Both the position numbers and the translations under genes were made by a program. Below, piece after piece: positions 32,800 through 45,089 of a DNA stretch of 64,000 nucleotides (positions within the stretch are counted from its first letter, which is position 1; every line of letters starts with the position of its first letter). This DNA is from Mercenaria mercenaria (taxonomy: Eukaryota; Mollusca; Bivalvia; Venerida; Veneridae): assembly GCF_021730395.1 (NCBI RefSeq), contig NW_026461790.1:1-64000 (forward strand), in the 5' to 3' direction. Below the pieces are notes generated by a model. It worked only from the letters and a program-made list of their open reading frames with translations. It made no database searches and was not told where the DNA came from.

Positions 32800-32805
32800 A
32801 ATAAA
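32800..32805 (+). terminator. polyadenylation signal AATAAA, transposase gene
   Basis: 'gaaaaataaatgataag' about 335 bases after the stop, of which 191 are the inserted MITE. Before that insertion the distance would have been about 145 bases. Confidence 0.5.
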
Positions 32806-32861
32806 TGATAAGTTCTAAAACTGTTCTTTTATATGTATTTTTTTATTTAGGTTAAGGTTCG

Positions 32862-33690
32862 ACTGATTCTGCCTTTGTGACCAGTGTAGATCATGATCAG
32901 CCTGCACATCTGTGCAGTCTTATCAAGATCTGCACTGTTCAATATTCAGTCAGTATCTTTTTGTTAAGCACCCCTTTTAACATTTAATGGTACTGTCCAA
33001 AATGAAAGATGGACAAATTCATTATAGAAATTTAGCAGGGTTAGATAAAGCCTTTTGGAATTTTCATCAGCTCAAAATGCCGGCCAGTAATATAGAACTG
33101 AAATATTGTTATTTTAAAAATTCCAAATCAAAAACAAAGATGACCGCTTAGGGAATCAACCCCCCCACTCCCTTCCCAACTCAGCAATAAAAACATTTTC
33201 TGGATGTCGTAACCAATAGAGCTACAGCTGAAGTAGAGAATTTAAGACTTCGAAAAAGTAAAAAGTTGTAAAAAACATCAATTTCTCATGTATTTCGGTC
33301 ACATTAAGTTTTTCAGTAAATTAAGGATTAAAACTTTCTTCAGAAATATATAGCATTTATTTAAAGATATCTAATTAAAATATTTATTTTGTAGTGGAAC
33401 GATCTGGAGGCCAGTGGCTTTAACAGGACACGATTGATTCTGTCTTTGTGACCAGTGTAGATCATGATCAGCCTGCACATCTGTGCAGTCTTATCAAGAT
33501 CTGCACTGTTCAATATTCAGTCAGTATCTTTTTGTTAAGCACCCCTTTTAACATTTAATGGTACTGTCCAAATTGAAAGATGGACAAATTCATTATAGAA
33601 ATTTAGCAGGGTTAGATAAATCCTTTTGGAATTTTCATCAGTTCAAAATGCCGGCCAGTAATATAGAACTGAAATATTGTTGTAGCACTT
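32862..33690. repeat. direct duplication of about 250 bp flanking a TIR-element fragment
   Basis: Segment 32,870-33,110 and segment 33,430-33,674 are nearly identical ('gtgaccagtgtagatcatga', 'aagcaccccttttaacattt', 'caaaatgccggccagtaata'). Between them lies a left-truncated copy of the tRNA-box TIR element (33,111-33,422), so the arrangement is repeat, element, repeat. An unequal exchange or a template-switch duplication is the simplest explanation. Confidence 0.8.
33111..33422 (-). mobile_element. TIR element with tRNA-like box, truncated copy 4
   Basis: Matches the inner part and right end of 49,560-49,917 ('gtcgtaaccaatag.gct.tagctgaag', 'aacgatctggaggcca'). The left terminal repeat and the beginning are missing, and the B-box region is eroded by a C-rich stretch. 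Confidence 0.7.
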
Positions 33691-34836
33691 ATTTTTAGTA
33701 AGTCACATTTCCATTAATTTATGAGCAAAGTGGGGCTAGTTTAAAATACTGCTAAATTTTACTGCTGTATAGATGCTTTGTTTCAAATAGACAATGATTA
33801 CTCTGGATATATTAAATTTGCATAAAATTTCCTATCCACTGGCTTCATATTGATTGTTATCATAAAAAATGTGCATGCCATGTGTCCTGTTCACTCTAGG
33901 GGGTTCAAGAAATATGTCATTGAAGCAGACTTTTCACTTCCTACTACCACTTTGGTGTTAATTCTTAATTGATTTCACACTTGCTCCTTTAATTAAATAA
34001 TGAATGACAAAACAAACAAGAAGGCATAGGGTTTTTAAATCTGCATGTAGCATTTTGGTATCTTTTTGCAGTAATTTTGACAGTCTGATGTAAAGTAATG
34101 TGTATAATATGTTTCCTTAATACTTTTTAACGATGTGAAATAATGTCTAATAGGTCTCACATGTGTGTGTGTGTGTGTGGGGGGGGGGGGGGGGAGTTGA
34201 TTGGGTTTTTTTAGCTTTGCAAATTTGTGATCTGTGTATTAAAAGTCCTTCGGATATTTTTATTAAATGTAAAGATTTATATTTTGACATTCTTGTTTTG
34301 TTTCTACAGTTACAAAAATAAACTTGTACACATTGTCAGTGCTTTTGTTGATTAACAGTACTTCAACTAATTGTTGTGTTGAACTGAAAAAGCAATACTT
34401 CAGGCCCGACAAAATATGTGAGTAACAACTTTCCCATAAGTACTGTGTCAAACCCACAGTGAACAATTTAAAAGACTGGATCAATGACCATCTAACTGGA
34501 AGTTTGTATTTCACTTTATATTGGCAAGTTGCTGTGATTTTATTTGACTGAAAATTAAAGAGGCAGCACCATAAAATTAAAATTAACAAGGGGTATGTCA
34601 ACTTGTCAGTAGAAATCATTTATGTCTCATGGATGATATGTTCATGAAATATATGAGAAAATAGCTGTTATAATGAACTGGGCTAATGGAAAATTGAAGG
34701 GACATCTTATCACAAGGGCATATATCCTGATCATTATTTTAAGAATATAGTCTGAATACTTGCACAATGTTAAAAGGATTTTCCAAGGAAGGCATTTTTT
34801 TATTGAAAAGAAATATTTAAAAGCTAAATGAAATCA
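33691..34836. other. non-coding centre of the 7.2 kb transposon
   Basis: A (TG)9-G16 simple repeat is at 34,162-34,194. Open frames on the minus strand at 34,263-34,619 have no signature. It separates the ends of the two convergent genes. Confidence 0.5.
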
Positions 34837-34842
34837 TTTATT
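34837..34842 (-). terminator. polyadenylation signal AATAAA (minus), YqaJ gene
   Basis: 'tttatt' on the plus strand, about 160 bases beyond the end of the second YqaJ reading frame, correct distance for the minus-strand gene. Confidence 0.45.
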
Positions 34843-35002
34843 GTAACAATTAACAAATATAACAATCATACAGTCCATAAAATAAAATGATACAAAAAAA
34901 TGCACATAAATAGTCCTTTCAGCTAGTTTCATATTTTTCAAAGCATAGAATATCAGTAAAGTCTCAGTACTGGATTTGCCCTCAAATGTTTTCATGCAAA
35001 AA

Positions 35003-36436
35003 CTATATTTGATCTCTGTATAAGTATCTAGACCAGAGTGCAGACTTAAAAGGTTTTTGATAAAACGATGTTAGCCTCTCAACCATTTGCGATATGAAAG
35101 AATTGTCTCTTTGAATTCTCATATACTTAATGTCAGTAATAGTGTAAACAATAAAGTCACAGCACTGTCTGTCACTACAGAACAACTGTCCCTGAATCTG
35201 GTAATAATATGGATGTGTTGTTTTCAATGTCAATTTTTTCCATCAGTCAGAGTTAGGTATGGAACAGATTTTGTGTTAATGTCTTTGTTTTTTGCAGTAA
35301 GTGGACATTTAACTTCAACTATTAGAGTTTGGTTAACTACTCCATCTGGGGAAGCACCGAGATATGGGTGGGTGGATGACACAAATATTCCGCACGAATT
35401 AACTTTGACTTTGTTGTCTTTTTCATGCCTATGAATAGCTTCTTTCTCATATTTGTGTGCGTGTTTCATTGCCTCATTTTGTTTAAGTTTATTTGGATGC
35501 ACCAAAGAAGCAGCAAGTTGATCATGATTAGTCCGTTCGGTCGCATGACATATTCTGTGGTAGTTTGAAGACTGAATCCGTTTTTCTCTCTCTTCAAACC
35601 ATCTTTCATTTTTTTCCTGACCACGAGTATACACCTCTAGAGTTTCCCTTTGAGATTTCGATATTTTCGTCACCTGAATGGCATTTAAAAAAATGTCCTC
35701 TAATGTGTCTGACTGATAATCATGATCTAATGCATATGCACGCATGTTTGCTGGCTGAAATGCTTGAAAGATTGGTGTCTTTGAAATTCCTTTAAAATTC
35801 ATACAAGTATTATAAAAATAATCTTTATAATTTTCCCTATTCTGAAACTCTTGTGGCCTGGGGTCAAACATTTTAATGTCACAGATTTCATCAGCACCTG
35901 CAATGTTCATATCTCTTGACTTCAAAGGTGACCCCGTATGTTTTTTTACTTTATGAAAAGACTGAAGTTTCTCAGTACAAGTCATCTCTACTTTTAATTT
36001 CCCAGATGAAGTAAACTTACAGCAAGCAAACAGGATTGTCCGTACATGTTTACAGTGTGCTGTTGGACCTTGACCAGCCCCACATTCACACTGGGCTTCA
36101 TGAAATTGGCCATTCTTCTTCACACTTATGTCTATTGTGTATGACACTTTCTTTTTCATTTCTGCATAGCAGGCACCTTTTATATAATCCAGGTCTTCAG
36201 TAGAACAGTACCTCACATAACGAATGAAAGTTTCTTCATATAAATCACACACGACACGGTCAAAGTCCACACCGAACTGTGACATATAGTCACTTGCGCA
36301 CTGGTTTGTGACAGGAGGTATTTTCATATCCGAGTTCAGATCCTTGTATTTTCCAGAAGGTGGAAGATCCATAAAATATTCTGGCACTGTATCATAGTCT
36401 TCAACGAAATTGTGATTTCTCTCATAAGCTTCAAGT
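35003..36436 (-). CDS. SWIM zinc finger + YqaJ-type nuclease, exon 2 (one frameshift)
   Basis: The minus-strand exon begins at acceptor 'catttgttcatttcag' (36,437). The SWIM motif 'CECGAGQGPTAHCKHV' (C-x-C-x9-C-x-H) lies near 36,090-36,050. The YqaJ/lambda-exonuclease-like domain follows: 'RICHATERTNHDQLA', 'KYEKEAI', 'PYLGASPDGVV' (metal-binding Asp) and 'IVEVKCPL' (Glu-x-Lys). Near 35,231, at an A-run, the frame ends; the continuation with 'HPYYYQIQGQLFCS' is in another frame to 35,003, typical of the end of YqaJ domains. So one indel interrupts it. In ISL2EU-type elements this protein accompanies the transposase; its role in transposition is not established. Confidence 0.8.
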
Positions 36437-36850
36437 CTGAAATGAACAAATGAAAAATACCTTAGTACACACAAATGAAACATGTCTACATGTACATTTA
36501 GCCAAGGTCTCGTTACCTCGACCTTTTTTCAATAGGTATAAGATAAATAATCAGTACAAGAAGAATATGCACACATGTTACGAACAACACTACTGTTGTT
36601 TAATGCTTTTACCCACTTACGAATTTCACGATCACAAGAAAGTATTTCTAAACTTAAGATCCGATTTTTGTTTGTAAACATACGTCCGTTCTACATTTTA
36701 ACTAGACAAGCTTACTGTCGCTGAGTGACTGCTTTTTAATTTCTGACTTTTGCAGCCACAGTTTTACAGTTTGACCGTCACAATATAAAACAAACTGTAT
36801 ACGTCGGATTAGTTCGACTACATTTTAATGTACATGTGAATGTTAAATAC

Positions 36851-36951
36851 CTTTCAATTAGCTCTTTCTTTCGACCAGATAGTTTAGCATTGCGGCGGCG
36901 AAGCTCTTTCCTCAATTGCTCCAGTGATAAACAACTGAATTTTGATGACAT
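36851..36951 (-). CDS. SAP-domain exon 1 of the YqaJ gene
   Basis: Minus-strand ATG at 36,951, 33 codons plus two bases to donor 'gaaag|gtattt'. Joined to the acceptor at 36,436 the codon AGA forms and the frame continues 'LEAYERNHNF'. The joined start ('LSLEQLRKELRRRNAKL' followed by 'SGRKKELIERLEAY') is a clear SAP-type helix-extended-helix DNA-binding motif. This gives a SAP-SWIM-YqaJ protein. The intron is 414 bases. Confidence 0.75.
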
Positions 36952-37019
36952 TGTCGGATACTTTCAAAATCTACTAGTATTTTGAAGTGACAGCAACTGA
37001 ATAACGGTGTAAATAATGT

Positions 37020-37158
37020 AAACAAAGTTTTCTAGGACCTATTCGCACGTAGCGGCACCTAAACGCGCACCTGTTTAATCAGGGGAAATAACTGACCGAT
37101 GTCGCCCATTCCTACGCATTTGAACTCTAAACCGTGGTAAATCAGACGATAAACCACT
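37020..37158 (-). repeat. right terminal inverted repeat of the ISL2EU-type element
   Basis: Reverse complement of the left end, as described for the whole element. Confidence 0.8.
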
Positions 37159-37189
37159 CGATGACCTAGCTTATTTGTTAATTAAATAC

Positions 37190-37413
37190 ATACAACTTAC
37201 ACATATCATGATAATTACAAGTTATATTTATTTAAAGTTATTTCCCCTTACACAGTTACACTATTTTCACCAAATGAATTGATTATGAATTTGTGCTGCT
37301 TAAAAAATCAGATTATTGTCATTGAATGTTAGATGAAACTCATTATTAGATAATTTATTTGATAACATCAGTCTACATTATTCTGGAGTGGTAAGGTTAA
37401 ATACTTATTGATG

Positions 37414-37444
<31 letters not shown>

Positions 37445-37650
37445 GTATGTCGATATCTTTTTTCTGTTTTGTTTTCTGTTTTCTTTTGAAAGAGGATGGG
37501 GTAGAGAATTTACATTATGAGTAGTATTCAGACCAATTCAGTTTTTTAAGTTCCGGAGTAGAATAATGTTAATGCGTGTTAATCTCCATTTGACGTTATT
37601 TGAGACTTTGTTTCAACAAATTTAATTCATTAGAAATTTAAAGTTTGTAT
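37190..37650. repeat. dispersed repeat of about 450 bp, copy 2
   Basis: Homologous to 25,870-26,326. It contains a (GATT)n microsatellite at 37,418-37,444 that copy 1 lacks. Confidence 0.65.
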
Positions 37651-37820
37651 AAGAGCTGTCCTTAAGACATCATGCTCGCCTTTTCAAATGCTATTTCATT
37701 GCATGGTACCGTATGCCAATGATATAACTGTTTTCCTGAGTTCACTCAGTTGTGCGCGTCTGCAGGTCAAAATGTACCAATGTTTTCTCAATCCCTGGCA
37801 AATTATTTTAATATAAAAGG

Positions 37821-38062
37821 TGTAATAGTATCACCTTTAATGAATGAACTCTATTCATATGACCTATGCCCTCTGTAAATTTCCACAGCATGCATCTCCA
37901 CTCTCTGTTGTTGATTATATACATCAATGATTCCCGCCAAAGCTCAGTCCTTAGAATAAACTAGTACAGTCAACACACTTGTGTTTGCTTTTATTCTATA
38001 TCCACATTTGTGGTATATACAGGACCAATAGTGATATGAACATCACAAAACAAAACATTACA
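37821..38062 (+). repeat. 5' LTR (242 bp)
   Basis: Begins 'tgtaatagtatcacc' and ends 'aaaacattaca'. Differs from the 3' LTR by two substitutions and one two-base indel, as read by eye. Confidence 0.95.
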
Positions 38063-41000
38063 TGGTGTCAGAATAGTTGGAATTAATATTTAGTAAACTA
38101 TTTACAATCTGTGAATTTATAAACATGGAATTAACAGGACTTTCTGTGCCTACTATGAAATGGGACTCTAGCAATTTGCCGGAACAATGGATTAAATTCC
38201 AGGGACATGTGGAACTAATGTTTTCGGGCCCACTGAGAGAAAAATCTAACGAGGAGAAGGTGTCCTACCTTTTAATCTGGGTAGGGGATAAAGGGCGAGA
38301 AATTCAAGCGACATGGGAGCCCTTCACTGGTGACGACGCCAAAAACCCCATTAAATACTATGAGAAGGTCAAGGCTCATGTTCAGCCGTCACTGAATCCA
38401 ATATTCGCCAGATATAAATTTAACAATGAAGTACAAGGCAGTGACAGTATTGACGCCTACGTAACAAGGTTAAGACTCAGTGCACAGGATTGCAATTTTA
38501 CAAATAAAGAAGAGATGATCCGAGACAGGATCGTATTCGGAACTAACTCCTCAAAAGTGAGAGAAAAATTAATCAACAAAGGAGAGTGACTAACTCTTGA
38601 AAACGCAATACAAATTGCACAGTCGCACGAATACTCGCAACAACAGCTACATTCTATGGCAGCAACAAATAATGACGTTCACTCCGTAAAACACAGATCA
38701 AAACAACGACCAAGAACCATCAACAAACATCTACAACAACAACCACACAACACTCCAAAGCAACATCATATGAGATCGCCAAACCAGGAAACGTGCAGCC
38801 ATTGTGGACATAGAAAACACCAACAAAACAAAAAGTGTCCAGCACAGAATGTCACGTGCTACAAGTGTGGGAAACTCAATCACTTTGCTAATGTGTGTAA
38901 ATCCAAAAACAGGAATGTAAATGCAGTGAATTATTCAAATTCAACAATGGACAATGAAACTAGTGATAGTGAGAATGAGGATTATCAAAACTTCTATGTA
39001 GACACGGTAATTTTTTCTTCTTCTCCTGAACGTGCATTTACCCAGATAAACGTTGGCCACTCACGAACCCCAGTAAAGTTCAAAATAGACACTGGAAGTG
39101 CAGTGGATATTTTGCCCTTGAGTCAATTTCAGAAACTTAAAGTTAAGCACCCCTTAGAGACCCCAGATAACAAGTTGACCTCATACACAGGCAACATTCT
39201 ACCTGTTTGTGGCATGATTAGATTGCATTTGAGCTATAAAGATAAAACCTGTGATTCGATGTGCTATGTTGTTGATAGCCCTTCCGTAACCCTGCTGAGT
39301 TTGCAATCTTCTATTGATCTAGGTTTGATAAGATTGACCTACTCAGTTGATAACTCAATCTCTAACAGTACAGCTCCATATGATAAACAGAGAGTATGAG
39401 AATTTATTCCAAGGAGTAGGGGTCATCCCAGGTGAAAGCAAGCTTCACATTAAGCCTGACGCTGTTCCTGTAATAAACGCACCTAGACGTGTTCCCGAAG
39501 CATTAAGGGACAGGATATACAAAGAACTCCAACGCATGGAGAAAGAAAACATTATAACAAAGGTCACCGAACCTACCGACTGGGTTAACTCCCTTGTCAT
39601 AGTAGAAAAACCTAAGACAGGAAAGCTAAGGATCTGTCTCGATCCGAAAGCCCTGAACGAGGCCATAAAAAGACCTCACTATCCAATGCGCACACTTGAA
39701 GACGTAACATCAAGACTGACGGACGCTAAATTCTTCAGTATACTTGACATTACGCATGCATATTGGAGTGTCAAACTTGACCATAAATCATCTCTTTTGA
39801 TCACTTTCAGCACGTATTTGGCAGGTACCGTTGGCTGAGACTCCCATACGATATCTCAGCATCGAGCGACATATTCATGCAGAAAGTTGACGAGATCTTT
39901 GAAGGTCTCAATGGTCTCACAGCAATAGTAGACGAAATCTTGATTTATGGGAAATCTCGTGAAGAACATGACGCAAACTTGCGTAACGCTCTCGAAAGAG
40001 CTAAGTCTAAGGGAATCAAGTTCAATCCCGACAAGTGCATTATAGGAGTCACTGAAGTGTCATTTTTGGACACTTAATTACAGACACAGGACTCAAGCCA
40101 GACCCTACGAAATTAGAGGCAATATCGAAACTCGAGATCCCCAAGAACCGACAAGAATTAGAGAACGTACTTGGCATGGCAAACTACCTCCAGAAATTCT
40201 CACAAAATTTAGCTGAGGTTACAAGCCCCATGAGGTCTCTACTTAAAAAAGATGTAAAATTCACTTGGGATGCTGCTCAAACTGAGGCATTCTCAAAAAT
40301 GAAAACAATCATTACACAGAGCCCTGTACTGGCATACTTTGACCATAAGCAGAGAGTCACGCTTGAATGTGATTCTTCCAAAAATGGAGTTGGTGCAGCC
40401 ATCTTTCAAAATGGCCACCCGATTGCTTTTGCATCCAGGACATTAACAGAGACTGAATCCCGTTATGCCAATATAGAAAGAGAACTTTTGGCAATACTTT
40501 TTGGGTGCACGCGCTTCCATCAGTATGTATACGGTAGACATGTTATAGTACATTCAGACAATAAACCATTAAGCTCCATCATGAAAAAGAATCTGTCTGC
40601 ATGTCCTCTAAGACTTCAAAGAATGAGGTTACAGCTGTCAAAATATGACATTGACGTACAACATGTTAGTGGTAAACAAGTACCAATCAGTGACTCGCTC
40701 TCAAGACAACGTCTTAAAGAAAAATTAAATATAGAAGGCCTTGACTTGCATGTTCACACTGTTTTGAAAGGGTTACACATTACTGATCGTAGATTCGACT
40801 CCTTGAGAAATGACACAAAAAGTGATGCAAACATGCAAATCTTGAAACAGACAATAATAAATGGTTGGCCTGATTCCCGCGCTGACTGTGACCCAGCTAT
40901 TGTAGAATTCTGGAATCACAGGGATGAGCTATCATCAGCTGATGACCTTATCTTTAGAGATCAGACTATTGTTATACCTGTCTGTGCAAGACAACACCTT

Positions 41001-42428
41001 GTAGAATCAGTACATCAAGGTCACATGGGTGTGGAAAAATCCATACTAAGGGCCAAAGATGTAATGTTTTGACCTGGCATGTCAAAAAAATCACTGATTA
41101 TGTTTTGCGATGTGCAGTCTGTCAAAAGCACAGATACACAAATACAAAAGAACCCCTAACACCTCATGAGTTACCGAATAGACCATGGTAAAACATTGCT
41201 GCTGATTTATTCTCATTTGACAACAATGACTACCTTGTTACAGTTGACTACTATAGTCGGTATTTTGAGGTAAACGCTCTACCGAATACACAAAGTATTA
41301 CGGTAATAAGAAAACTCAAGGTTCATATGGCAAGATATGGTATATGTGACAAACTTGTCACTGACAACGGGCCTCAATTCTCCGCAGAATTATTTTCAGA
41401 CTTTGCTAAAGAATGGGTATTCTCGCATGTTACATCCAGTCCCTTACATCCTATTAGCAATGGTCTTGCCGAGAAAACGGTTTCAATTGTCAAGCGCATT
41501 TTCACGAAAGCGCACGAAAGTGACAGGGACCCATGTTTAGCTATACTTGAGTATAGAAACACCCCTTTGGAATGTGGATTCTCCCCTAACCAATTATTAA
41601 TGGGTAGAAAAACAAAATCCATTTTGCCCATTACAGACGCTCAACTTCAGCCCAAAACTGTCAGCCCAAAACTTGTCAGTGAGAAAATGCATCAAATAAA
41701 ACAAAAACAGAAATCTCATTATGACAAGACCGCCAAAAAACTGCCGCCTCTCAGCTTAAATGAGTCTGTTCGAATACAGGTTAATAAGACATGGGAACCA
41801 GCCAAGGTTATCAAAATTCACAATGACCGATCCTACTCTGTGCAGACACCAAGGGGTGGTATTTATCGCAGAAACAGGTGTAAGCTAAACAAAACAAAGG
41901 AAAATTTCCCAGATATTCAAGAATTCTCTCCAGAAATCCTTGCCCAAAATCGCCATGAAGAACCCCTCCCTTTACAAAATGATAGGGAAATTCCTACAGC
42001 AGACGATGCTGACCCATCATCGACCCCTGATAAGCCCAGCCAAACTGAACATTATGTAACACGATCAGGCAGGGAAGTTAAATCCAATAGACGGTATTAC
42101 AATGAGAACTAGATAAACAAATAAATGATTATCAGTGAAGCTTGGAGATTTATCATGCTGAACATTATAAAAACTGTGAAAGTCAGAACTATAGAAACAT
42201 TAAATTGATATTTTAAATACTGTGATTGATGAACAATAGAATATATAAACTGCATAATGCAAAAGAGACACTTTTATATCTTTAATTTACTGATATATCT
42301 ATTATATACTTTATACATTTGTTTCATCAATAATATTTACTAAAATATTTAATGGTTTAATGATTTGTTTGGATATATGAAATTGATATATTTGATTCAT
42401 TCATTTTAAAATTTTATGAAGAGGGAAA

Positions 42429-42672
42429 TGTAATAGTATCACTTTTAATGAATGAACTCTATTCATATGACCTATGACCTCTGTAAATTTCCACAGCATG
42501 CATCTCCACTCTCTGTTGTTGATTATATACATCAATGATTCCCGCCAAAGCTCAGTCCTTAGAATAAACTAGTACAGTCAACACACTTGTGTTTGCTTTT
42601 ATTCTATATCCACATTTGTGGTATATACAGGACCAATAGTGATATGAACATCACAAAACAGAAAACATTACA
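42429..42672 (+). repeat. 3' LTR (244 bp)
   Basis: Begins 'tgtaatagtatcact' immediately after the polypurine tract and ends 'aaaacattaca', followed by the target duplication 'aaagg'. Confidence 0.95.
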
Positions 42673-42677
42673 AAAGG

Positions 42678-44410
42678 GATGTACATTCTATTTTAATGTT
42701 TTCATTAGTTAATCAAGAGCGAAAACAAGAAAATATATCTATTCGCTCTTTGCAACGTACTCTGATTTTCTCAAAGGCAAATTAGTATTTTTAAAATATT
42801 ACGCTAACCTTGTCGTCTCAAGTTTTTAAGAAAAATATCCTATGAACTGTTTTTCAGTTTAGTGTGGTTTATTTGAATATGAAATGAAATAACAGTGATT
42901 TACGGTAGTCGCTCTTCACATTATGGCATACAATGTGCTATTTACTGATCTGGTGAGATATCTGGGCACAATTCAGCACATTGTATCCTGTACAAACAAG
43001 CGGAAGTGGAAGTAAATTTATTGTATTTGAAAATCTTTGCATGTTTGGCTTTAGTTTGTCGTTTTTCTTTGCTTTAGTGAAATATCAGTATGTCATTGAT
43101 TTTTAATGTTGCTTGATGTTCCAGTAATCACTTCAGGAAAAGAATCCTTTCGTTCATTAGTTTCCACATCTGATATTTATGGGGAAAGAATAAAAATTGT
43201 TACTAAAATGATAGAACAAGTCAAAATAAGAAAGCATATGATTTTGAACAGTATCTTCGTGCAAATAATCGAGAAACAAAATATAAATTTAAAAAACAGT
43301 AAAATGTCTTCATTATATATGCCTATAAAGTAAGGGGACGAATGTTACATAATTTTTTTTAATTTATATCAAATTTTTTTCTATTAATTTTTTTATTATT
43401 AAATAGCTTAGCCATGCAAATCTTTCCTATGCATTTTAACATTTAATTCAATAAAAAAGGCCAAAACTTATATATTGCTTGGGGGCAAAAAGAGCAGCAA
43501 AGTATCAGGTGTGAAGGAAACCTGATCAATTAGTTATAAAAACACTGGACTTCAGGGGCATAAACTAATAAACAATTTCATCACCCCCCCCCCCCCCCCC
43601 CCCCTCACACACCCCCCATAAAATTTGAGATCAAAGGACCATTTTTATTACCTAATTGGATTACAGTTACCAATAAATGACCTTGCTCCTGTATGCAAAT
43701 TTTAAAATCTAAACAAGCTTTGATTAGACAAATGGGTCATATCTCACACAAGGAGGGGAGGAGCTACCTGTCAGAATATGCTAATTAGATGAGTGACCAG
43801 TGTTTGGTAAGATTGAATGCTAAGTGCCTGTAAAATTGATATTAAGTGTTCTATATAACAAAGAAGTATAAAATATAAAATTACTTTTATAGCTCTTTGT
43901 ACATACACACTAAAGGTTAGAGTTGGGTTTAACGTAGGTTTAATAGTGTACATTCAATGCGTGCATACACTCAGTTCAAGAGATTTAATGCTGACCACAT
44001 GTTCTGCCGTACTGTCCCGTACGATGGATACTTAAAAGATTCTGAGTTGCTCCCCTTGAAAATGAATGCCAATTCTAAAGAAATGAAAATAAACAATTGC
44101 TGAAAATAGTGTTCCACCAAGTATTAATGTTAAAATTGAAATATTATAGTTGTTCCAATTAAACTCAATGTAGATTTAAAATCGTCTTGTCATTTTGTGT
44201 TCCGTGCAGACATGAAATAGCACATGGCAGGATACTTTCAACAGAACTTGACAGGCTAGTTAATGTTACGTCGTTATGAACCCCTTTCACACCTACTGGT
44301 GTGACACTAAGTTTTGTACTATGGCGAAGGGGTCTTCACCGCGGCAGCATTGCCTGTCTGCATGTGTTTTTCGGCCTACTATTTCACAAACTGGCGAGGG
44401 GGAAAGAAAA
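42678..44410. other. non-coding, AT-rich
   Basis: A C21 homopolymer is at 43,584-43,604, followed by 'cacacacccccc'. Small open frames at 43,106-43,333 (plus) and 43,771-43,953 (minus) lack domains. Nothing else is supported. Confidence 0.4.
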
Positions 44411-44604
44411 TGAGCCTTGCCATGAGAAAACCAACATAGCGCAGTCTGGTCGGGATCCATGCTGTTCGCTAACAGTTTCTCCAATTCCAATAGGCTTTAA
44501 AAGCGAACAGCATGGATCCTGACCAGACTGCACAGATGTGCAGGCTGGTCTAGATCCATGCTGGTCCCAAACCTACTATGTTGGTTTTCCCATGGCGCGG
44601 TTCA
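44411..44604. mobile_element. foldback MITE copy
   Basis: Same palindromic family as 30,720. Ends 'tgagccttgccatgagaaaa' and 'ttttcccatggcgcggttca'. The left arm has a deletion that removes the 'gtttgtgaccagcatggatc' segment, so the palindrome is asymmetric. Confidence 0.85.
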
Positions 44605-45089
44605 AATATAAATAAAAGCGGTCGTACAATTTTTAAGCAGGTGATCTTAAGAAGTGCCAGTTAAATTAGAAATACTGACTATAGTTCTACAAGCAATGAC
44701 AAGAGAACATGACTAAAGCTATGAATATAGATATAAACAAATGACTTTAACTTCTTAATATTTATATGTGACAGAATGTAAGTTGATATCATTCTTAATT
44801 ATATAAGCCTTCCGTCCGTATGTTTCCGGTGGTTTCCATACAGTCTGATTCAGCTGTTTCTGTGGTATGGGCCAGGTTTTATTGATAACCAATAATAAGG
44901 TGCCTTCCATTTGGGGACTTTGTATTGCAATACTTCATTCACTTGTTTAATTATTTCTAATGATACAAATAATAAAGTAATATTATGAACTTGTATTCTT
45001 TTAGGTTTCATAATTACACGGTAGGAACTGCGTGTTGTGGAGCTAGAAGTGTTAGACCCTAAACCTGAAAAACATGAAAACGGCAGTGA
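44605..45089. other. non-coding flank
   Basis: No recognised feature. The plus-strand frame that opens at about 45,037 appears to be the shadow of the minus-strand transposon-like gene. Confidence 0.35.

Larger units (their letters stand above)
29958..37158. mobile_element. nearly complete ISL2EU-type DNA transposon (PIF/IS5-like), 7.2 kb
   Basis: Terminal inverted repeats of about 130-150 bp are visible. Left: 'gtgatttcttgtctaattta', 'ccacggtt', 'gttcaaatgc', then 'taggtgtcgctacgggtgaa' and 'taggtcct'. The reverse complement of 37,020-37,157 shows 'gtggtttatcgtctgattta', 'ccacggtt', 'gttcaaatgc', 'taggtgccgctacgtgcgaa' and 'taggtcct'. Between them are two convergent genes, a THAP-DDE transposase (plus) and a SAP-SWIM-YqaJ protein (minus). 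A transposase paired with a YqaJ-type nuclease is the hallmark I know of the ISL2EU group. Nested inside are a foldback MITE (30,720), a TA-flanked MITE (32,591) and a duplicated repeat (32,862-33,690). Target duplication is not clear. Confidence 0.85.
37821..42672 (+). mobile_element. Ty3/Gypsy-type LTR retrotransposon, young but broken
   Basis: 4.85 kb between 'aaagg' target duplications (37,816-37,820 and 42,673-42,677). Parts in order: 5' LTR; primer-binding site 'tggtgtcagaatagttgg' from 38,063; gag region (about 38.1-38.9 kb) with two zinc-knuckle-like Cys/His motifs; aspartic protease ('IDTGSAVDILP', about 39.1 kb); reverse transcriptase (about 39.4-40.1 kb); RNase H ('LECDSSKNGVGAA', about 40.4 kb); integrase ('LVTDNGPQFSAELF', about 41.3-41.9 kb); polypurine tract 'gaagagggaaa'; 3' LTR. 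The order RT, RNase H, integrase is that of Ty3/Gypsy. No envelope gene is seen. Its reading frames are broken in roughly five places, although the LTRs are about 99% alike, so insertion was recent. Confidence 0.95.

Noticed and set aside
44293-44522. Overlapping frames near the foldback MITE
   Set aside because: They run into the palindromic repeat sequence; the same pseudo-protein appears wherever the repeat occurs (for example 47,863-48,222).
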